Positions 58,453 through 64,000 of a stretch of 64,000 nt of DNA are shown here, one piece after another. Location: the NCBI GenBank assembly GCA_045612925.1, contig JAZKZX010000054.1, positions 1 to 64,000 on the forward strand, written 5' to 3'. The notes below the pieces were generated by a model that saw only the letters and a list, made by a program, of their open reading frames with translations, was not told where the DNA came from and did no database searches. The position numbers and the translations under genes are program-made. Position 1 is the first letter of the stretch, and every line of letters starts with the position of its first letter. Origin of the DNA: UBA1189 sp045612925 (GTDB lineage: Bacteria; Bacteroidota; Bacteroidia; Bacteroidales; Bacteroidaceae).

Positions 58453-61400
58453 TTAGAGTGAGATCTTTATGCTATGTTCTCCTATTCTTACGATAGCTGT
58501 ACCTCTCTTTACCAATCCTGCCTCAATGATAGCAGTGCTATCTGCTGCAGTGAATGTGGTGATCAGTCGGCCTGTGATGTCGTATATGCTAACTACGGTA
58601 CCCTTGGCAAGGCCTTCGATGACGATAGCGCCATTTCTTCCTTGTATAGACAATGTAGCAGCATCTATGGTGAAGATACCTGATTCGCTCTCTACAGTGA
58701 CCTCACATTTAGCAGTCAATCCGCTGCCATCATTAGCTGTTGCAGTAATTGTTGCCTTACCTGCTGCTACTGCTGTAACTGTACCATTTTCGTCTACTGT
58801 AGCAATGCTCTCATCACTGGTTGTCCAAGTTACAGAGTGGTCAAGAGCCGTTTCAGGTCTTGTTCTGATGTTCAGTGTCACTGTCTCTCCCTCTTTGAGT
58901 TTTGCTGTCTTCTTGGTGATAGTGAGACTGGTGAGCAAGTTCTTCTTAATGGTGAGTTCGCACACTGCAGTCAGTCCGCTACCATCGTTAGCGATTGCTG
59001 TGATTGTCACGACACCATCAGCGATTGCTTTTACCTTACCGTTAGCATCTACCGTAGCAATGCTCTCATCGCTGCTAGTCCAAGTTACAGAACGATCAAC
59101 GGCAAACATAGGAGCAACCTCTACTGTCAGTACGATAGAGTCTCCTACCAAAAGTTCGGTGTCCTCAGGTATGTTGATTGTCAGATTGGCAAGAGTGGGG
59201 TTGACAGTACGGATACGCTGTAGTTTCCATGTGACATGCGTCTCTGTACCTACTTCGATGAGTTCGGTAGCCTCACCCATCTTCATTCCCCATGCTCCTT
59301 CCTCGTCTGATATGATCAGTGCTTTCTTCTGCTCATCGAGCGTAATGGTGAATTCAGGAGCTATTTCGGCCTCTTTGTCAATGTAGAGTTTGTTGCCATC
59401 CTTGGTAACAGGCATTCCTGTACCACCATTGTACATAGTGTATTTGTCCTCTTGGCTACCCTGCTTGAAGTAGAAACAATAGTTGTAGTCATTGGGGTCG
59501 TTGCTCATATCTGTTGCAATACGACCCTTATCGCTCGATTTGGGCAGATAGCTATAAGCATACTCTCCGTTTTCGGCGCGCACCAGATAGTAGAGTGTGA
59601 TCAACTCGTTTGTACTTGCTTCTGGGAGTGTAAGAAGGTCGTCAACCAGTTGGATAATCCATTTAGCGCCGCTATTCGCTTGATTGCCTACATACACTGT
59701 TCCGCTTGAATTGTACAAGCGAAGTTTCTCGTCGCTCTTTGCTTGGATGTACATTTCGCCAGGGGTTTCAGCAGATCCTACAGAGACTACTAAAGCTTGT
59801 TCGATATCTGTCGTTTTTGCCTCTATGCGAGTGCCTACGATTGATGAAATATACATTCCTGTCTCACGCAACTGCATGTAATATGTGCCTTCGGTTTCTG
59901 CTTTCACAAAGCGCCACTGCATCTTCTCAGGTACTGCTTCTTCTTTATTTTCTGCTGTTCTCAGACCTGAATTGGCATTAACCAAGTAATTTGCAGAACC
60001 ATTGATGATTGCATAGAAGTTGCTCGGTGTGAGGGGTACACGTACAGAACTGTTGCTTTCGATGCAGGCATTTGCAGAATCCAACTTTAGGTACCACTCT
60101 CCGTAGTTGTTCTCATCTGCCTTTTCAAGTGCTAAGATTCTGTCAACTTCTGCCACGAGAGCCTCATAGTCGACAATAGAGTCGGGATTCAAGTAACCTA
60201 CCTTAGTGCCAGTATCATCTTTTCTCTCAAGATACTTCTTTGCCATATATTGAGCAGATTGCAATTTCTCGTATTGCTCATCGGTACTGCTTGATAGTAT
60301 GCTGCTTACAACGGGGACATCTGCTGTCGTAGCTGCTACTGCATAGAGGGTTGCTTCACGAGAGCGCAACATATTCTTAACATCTTTGTTGATGCTAAAG
60401 CTATGGTTGTTAGAGAATGCTTGTATCTCACCTTCTTTATTGTAGATGGCAAAACCTACAGCACCCTTACCGCCTTTAATGGTGAGTTTGAAGTCATCCA
60501 ATGTGTATACATACTTTTCTGTAATAGGTGTGCCTTTGAGGTAGTCGACATAACAACCGACTTCGCCATTCTCACCATTCTTCGTTACATCACCATCCCA
60601 GAACTCGCGAGGTGTTTTACCATCATGGCTATAGGTGATGTCAGGTGTACAGTCGTTGATGAAGAGCACCTTATTATTAACGGGGTAGTTCTTAGCCTTC
60701 ACTTCGGCAATGGCCTTGTCGATCTCCTGTTGTGTGGTGTAGTATTTAGAGTTGGTGTAGTCGCCTTGGAACACGCCATCAACAGGAACGAAGCAGCCAT
60801 ATGCACGGAAGAATTCGGTCAAGTCCTCCTGGGCAGCCTCGCAGCAGAGTTGGTAGAAGTGGAGGTATGAACGATAACCATTGGTAAGTTGGAATCCAAC
60901 ATTCTCCATTACACCCTTGTCGTTGGGACGCATTTCGCTGTCGCTACCATAGCTGCGCTCCATGGGCTTTCTACGGATTAACTCAAACAGACGGGGGAAG
61001 AACTGGGTGTTGTTACCTGCACGGTGGTAATAGAGCCACAAGCGATAGTAGCGCTGTGTGAGTACCCAGATGTTGTTGCTAAGGAGATAGCCTCCACTTT
61101 TGAAGTTGTCGTACACATGTGCAAGGTTACCCTCGGTGCCATTTACGCGTGATGTACCCATGCCCATATACCATGCTGCGATGTTGGCAAAGGTGTTGTT
61201 GGTAACCTCCATCTCACCATTGAGGGTATAGAGTGCTTGGTGCTGGTGACCAATCTCGTGGGCAGGTCCCCATGCGGGGCCAGCTTCAGTGGCAATGGCG
61301 GTCAAGATGCTTGGGGTGGTGTTGATGTGGTAACCTGAGTGGTCCCAGCTACCATACATGTAACCTGTACGTGTACCGAAGGCTACACCGCGGTGGTTGT

Positions 61401-63027
61401 AGTATTCACCATAGTCACCATCGCGATCCTTAATGCTGTCGCAGAAGGCGAATAATGCATCGTCATAGTTGTAGATTTCAGCGGGATTCTCCCAGTTGCC
61501 GTCCAAGCGGGGGAAGAGTTTGTTCATTGAGTCTACATCGGCTTTGCTAGCTACACCGAGAGACATTTTTTCGGCGAGGAAGATGCGGTCCCATGCCTCA
61601 ACGATAGCGTTGATGCGCTGGTTGGGTGCAGTGAATGCAGGGCTGTTGGGCATCTCGGCGGGTAGCTCTTCGGGGAAGAGTGCTGCCAATCCTCTGTGGC
61701 TCCAATATTTCTCATCTTTCTCATCCCAATGGTCAACGACATCGTTGAGCTCAAACTGGAGCACCTCGTAGCGACCAAGAATGGTGATGTTCTCTAAGTT
61801 GGCGCGCTCCTCGTAGTATACCCAGTCGTCATCATTGTCGGGAGTATAGAGAGCATCGCCCGCAACATTGTAATAACCATTGATATAACCACCCTCTACG
61901 CGTATCTTGAGGTCTTTGTAGTCACTCAACTTGTGGGCAAATTTTCGGGCTTCCTTGTCATAGGTGTGTACAAGGTAGTTAATGTAGAGTGCGCTACCAT
62001 CGCTACCGAAGGGGACAATGTTCAAACCCTGCTTCAGACGTACACCATTAGGATATCCATTATTGTAATTGGACATCTTAGAGTGTCCTACAATCCATGT
62101 AGCCCACAATTCAGCACCCTCTTCGATGGAATCTGACACCATGATATATAGCTCTTCGCGCTTGTTGGCATAGAGACCAGTGGGGTTATCCATGTTGGTG
62201 TGTCCCTGGTGTCCAATCCACTCGGTGATTTCACCTGCGATACTATGAGGCTCGATCATCTGTACGCGGAACTTCTTGGCATAGTCGCTGCTCCAACCCT
62301 TCTTGTCTGCCTTCTCATTAGGTTCGGCCCAATCGCCAGTCTTGGTCTTGACTGCCATTTCTACCAATGTCTGGGGCAGTTCGCCAGTCAAGGTTTTTCT
62401 AATATCCTCAGCGGTCATAGCAGCGTATGTTTCGCTCAGCACAGTGCATGCTTTGTCGGCAAAGACCTCGTCCAACACTGCTTGATAGCCATCCAGTTTG
62501 TCGCCACCTGTGAGACGCTCGTATTCAGCACGTGCTGCTGTGATATCCTCATCGGTGAGGTCTACCTTTACGAATCTCCATTGTGAGGGTTCGCAATCAA
62601 CCCATCTTACAACGCTGCCGTTGGCTCCTTTGCTGTGCAGACCTTGCTGACCAAGTGTAGAATCCCAGATGTTGTAAGCATTTTCATTGCCTGCAGCTAC
62701 GATGTTGAAGGTCTTGGCTGCAGCATCTGTCCAGTAAGAAACCTCAGTGCCGGTGTTACCAGTTTGGATGTAAGCGCCAGTGAATACATTTTTTAAACTA
62801 TATCCGCTGCCGGACTTTTCTAAAATCCACAACTGCTCGTAGTCATCTTTGTCTCCGATAGTGGATGTACACTGTAGGTTGTGACCTAAGAAATCTTCCA
62901 TCAATGCAGCATTATAGCCCACATTGATGATTTGGAAAATGCCCTCTGAAGGTGCTACATACTGTTGTGCACGCAAACCAAAGATGGTGAGGACAAACAA
63001 AACAAAAAGGTTAAGTTTTCTCTTCAT
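58453..63027 (-). CDS. secreted M60-family metallopeptidase with ricin-like and Big_2 domains
   Basis: A 1524-residue exported protein (signal peptide MKRKLNLFVLFVLTIFGLRA). It has a ricin-like region (about 25-155), an M60/enhancin-type module (about 230-850) with gluzincin motif HEIGH at 590-594 and a downstream Glu in NGEMEVTNN, a ricin-like region (about 1050-1190), two Ig-like Big_2 domains (about 1278-1360 and 1361-1446, near-repeats sharing TSSDESIATVD/TTSDESIATVD) and a C-terminal sorting-like domain (about 1447-1524, VVSIYDITGRLITTF). M60 enzymes of gut bacteria cleave mucin-type O-glycoproteins; that substrate is inferred here. It has its own promoter and terminator. Confidence 0.9.
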   Translation of the reverse strand: MKRKLNLFVLFVLTIFGLRAQQYVAPSEGIFQIINVGYNAALMEDFLGHNLQCTSTIGDKDDYEQLWILEKSGSGYSLKNVFTGAYIQTGNTGTEVSYWTDAAAKTFNIVAAGNENAYNIWDSTLGQQGLHSKGANGSVVRWVDCEPSQWRFVKVDLTDEDITAARAEYERLTGGDKLDGYQAVLDEVFADKACTVLSETYAAMTAEDIRKTLTGELPQTLVEMAVKTKTGDWAEPNEKADKKGWSSDYAKKFRVQMIEPHSIAGEITEWIGHQGHTNMDNPTGLYANKREELYIMVSDSIEEGAELWATWIVGHSKMSNYNNGYPNGVRLKQGLNIVPFGSDGSALYINYLVHTYDKEARKFAHKLSDYKDLKIRVEGGYINGYYNVAGDALYTPDNDDDWVYYEERANLENITILGRYEVLQFELNDVVDHWDEKDEKYWSHRGLAALFPEELPAEMPNSPAFTAPNQRINAIVEAWDRIFLAEKMSLGVASKADVDSMNKLFPRLDGNWENPAEIYNYDDALFAFCDSIKDRDGDYGEYYNHRGVAFGTRTGYMYGSWDHSGYHINTTPSILTAIATEAGPAWGPAHEIGHQHQALYTLNGEMEVTNNTFANIAAWYMGMGTSRVNGTEGNLAHVYDNFKSGGYLLSNNIWVLTQRYYRLWLYYHRAGNNTQFFPRLFELIRRKPMERSYGSDSEMRPNDKGVMENVGFQLTNGYRSYLHFYQLCCEAAQEDLTEFFRAYGCFVPVDGVFQGDYTNSKYYTTQQEIDKAIAEVKAKNYPVNNKVLFINDCTPDITYSHDGKTPREFWDGDVTKNGENGEVGCYVDYLKGTPITEKYVYTLDDFKLTIKGGKGAVGFAIYNKEGEIQAFSNNHSFSINKDVKNMLRSREATLYAVAATTADVPVVSSILSSSTDEQYEKLQSAQYMAKKYLERKDDTGTKVGYLNPDSIVDYEALVAEVDRILALEKADENNYGEWYLKLDSANACIESNSSVRVPLTPSNFYAIINGSANYLVNANSGLRTAENKEEAVPEKMQWRFVKAETEGTYYMQLRETGMYISSIVGTRIEAKTTDIEQALVVSVGSAETPGEMYIQAKSDEKLRLYNSSGTVYVGNQANSGAKWIIQLVDDLLTLPEASTNELITLYYLVRAENGEYAYSYLPKSSDKGRIATDMSNDPNDYNYCFYFKQGSQEDKYTMYNGGTGMPVTKDGNKLYIDKEAEIAPEFTITLDEQKKALIISDEEGAWGMKMGEATELIEVGTETHVTWKLQRIRTVNPTLANLTINIPEDTELLVGDSIVLTVEVAPMFAVDRSVTWTSSDESIATVDANGKVKAIADGVVTITAIANDGSGLTAVCELTIKKNLLTSLTITKKTAKLKEGETVTLNIRTRPETALDHSVTWTTSDESIATVDENGTVTAVAAGKATITATANDGSGLTAKCEVTVESESGIFTIDAATLSIQGRNGAIVIEGLAKGTVVSIYDITGRLITTFTAADSTAIIEAGLVKRGTAIVRIGEHSIKISL

Positions 63028-63110
63028 AAGTTTATCATGGATAAATGGTTAGTACTCTTTTTTAAATCACACTAAAAAAACAAGTAAATACAATAATGCA
63101 TTTTACGCGA

Positions 63111-63118
63111 CAAAGGTA
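63111..63118 (-). promoter_or_regulatory. -7 element (TACCTTTG) of the M60 gene
   Basis: A perfect consensus on the minus strand, 83 bases before ATG 63027. Confidence 0.5.
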
Positions 63119-63211
63119 GGAAATTTTGTTGTAAATAATAAAAAATTAGTGAAAAAATCGCAAAAAAAGAGGTTGTTTTCATATTTAGTTAAAATATTCA
63201 CTCGCTTTTTG

Positions 63212-63219
63212 TACCTTTG
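63212..63219 (+). promoter_or_regulatory. -7 element (TACCTTTG) of the TPR gene
   Basis: A perfect consensus, 27 bases before ATG 63247, divergent from the M60 promoter. Confidence 0.6.
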
Positions 63220-63246
63220 TGGCAAAGTTTTGAATACCAAAGAAAG

Positions 63247-64000
63247 ATGAAGAAAATAGTAATGATACTACTGGCCAGTGTCGTGCTTCCGATGCAGGCA
63301 CAATATGTGGGTACGGCACATCGCAATGAAGCGCATATTGAGAAGGTATTGCAAGAGTCTCAGTTGCTCTATGATGAGCATTGCTATGGTATGGCAGAGG
63401 AGTTACTGGTTAAGGTGAAATATGGAGAGCTTACCTTAGCGCAGCAACATGAGGTGTCGGCATTGCTTGCGCTTATTGCCTATCATCGACATCCTCAAAC
63501 AGCAGCCCTCACCATAGAGGAATATCTATTACAATTTCCTGATGCTCCTGAGCAGAATCGTATGAGGGCTTTGGCTTTATTGAGCTACTATGCTCAAGGT
63601 AATTATGCTCAAGTGATACGTTGTATGCAGGAGGTAGACCCTGATGGACTGAACGATAAGGAACGTGATGATGTAATCCTGTCATATGCCTTGTCAATGA
63701 TTAAGGAAGGGCGTTGTGAGGAGGCTGCGGTACAACTGGGAATCTTGAACATTATCAGTGATAGATATGATGATGTGGTGGTTTTCTATACAGCTTATAC
63801 TGACTATGCGGGTAAGCGCTATGAGTCTGCCGAAGAGGGGTTCACCAAAATGCTCGAGGTCCCTGCTTATCATCGTCAGGCTCGTTACTATTTGGCCGAG
63901 ATCCTGTTGGCGACAAAGGGGTATGCTGAGGCCGAGGCATTGGCTGTTGCCTATCATAATGAATATGGCAACGATGAGTATGCTTTGGAAATGACCCGCA
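63247..64000 (+). CDS. exported TPR-repeat protein (5' part)
   Basis: The frame starts at ATG 63247 with a signal peptide (MKKIVMILLASVVLPMQAQ) and runs off the window after about 251 residues. The mature part is helical with TPR-like pairs (YYAQGNYAQVIRCMQEVDPD, YAGKRYESAEEGFTKML, YLAEILLATKGYAEAEALA). Long periplasmic TPR proteins of this kind are common in Bacteroidales, probably as envelope scaffolds. The C-terminus is not visible. Confidence 0.75.
   Translation, partial: MKKIVMILLASVVLPMQAQYVGTAHRNEAHIEKVLQESQLLYDEHCYGMAEELLVKVKYGELTLAQQHEVSALLALIAYHRHPQTAALTIEEYLLQFPDAPEQNRMRALALLSYYAQGNYAQVIRCMQEVDPDGLNDKERDDVILSYALSMIKEGRCEEAAVQLGILNIISDRYDDVVVFYTAYTDYAGKRYESAEEGFTKMLEVPAYHRQARYYLAEILLATKGYAEAEALAVAYHNEYGNDEYALEMTR

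Overview
The window looks like a piece of a Bacteroidales chromosome (Bacteroidaceae/Prevotellaceae-like). Three things point there: Bacteroidetes-type promoters (-7 TAnnTTTG, sometimes with a -33 TTTG about 19-20 bases upstream) in front of many genes; family content typical of the order (DUF2851, DUF3109, DUF4491, DUF4861, DUF4369-thioredoxin lipoproteins, golvesin-domain amidase, HU-like plus 'smalltalk' pair, GH20 and M60 secreted enzymes); and many Sec signal peptides and lipoboxes with few Shine-Dalgarno sites. Species cannot be fixed from the sequence alone.

Layout. 0-1.6 kb: end of a thiamine operon (possible TenA tail, ThiE-ThiD fusion). 1.7-6.6 kb, minus strand: amidase-like secreted protein, SpoU-type RNA methyltransferase, DUF2851. 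6.6-13.7 kb: patatin/BamA-like outer-membrane protein, then PriA and PNPase on the minus strand. 13.7-15.8 kb: a repeat-rich island holding an HU-like gene broken by an in-frame TAG, a smalltalk micro-protein, a 23-residue hydrophobic ORF and several repeat families. 15.8-21 kb: GH20 hexosaminidase, DUF4491, a barrel-like protein and a DUF4861 lipoprotein. 21.1-28 kb: two GT4 glycosyltransferases, an M24 peptidase, a CxxC lipoprotein and an S9 peptidase, closely spaced. 28.1-36.6 kb: OmpA/TPR lipoprotein, thioesterase, DprA, BipA/TypA, thioredoxin-like lipoprotein, Mrp, TrmB. 37.2-41.8 kb: a four-gene minus-strand operon of exported proteins (DUF6175, LPP20/CsgG-like, FlgT-like/TPR, small secreted). 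41.8-43.2 kb: a possible PD-(D/E)XK protein behind a promoter and a strongly structured, apparently non-coding leader. 43.2-48.8 kb: MetK behind a SAM-II-type riboswitch, a C1 aminopeptidase, DUF3109, GpmI. 49.1-58.3 kb: a large repeat-built secreted protein, a ComEA-like HhH protein, VanZ-like, PurT-PyrE-SRPBCC, MutS. 58.4-64 kb: a 1524-residue M60 metallopeptidase and the start of a TPR protein.

Most of the window is housekeeping (DNA repair and replication restart, RNA decay, purine/pyrimidine/thiamine/SAM synthesis) mixed with cell-envelope and secreted glycan or peptide degradation functions. The least explained parts are (i) the 13.7-15.8 kb island, where a two-hairpin repeat occurs three times with fully compensated second stems, (ii) the structured leader at 42.4-42.8 kb and the gene it precedes, (iii) the four-gene export operon, and (iv) an orphan promoter with an 11-codon ORF and strong hairpin at 46.3-46.4 kb.
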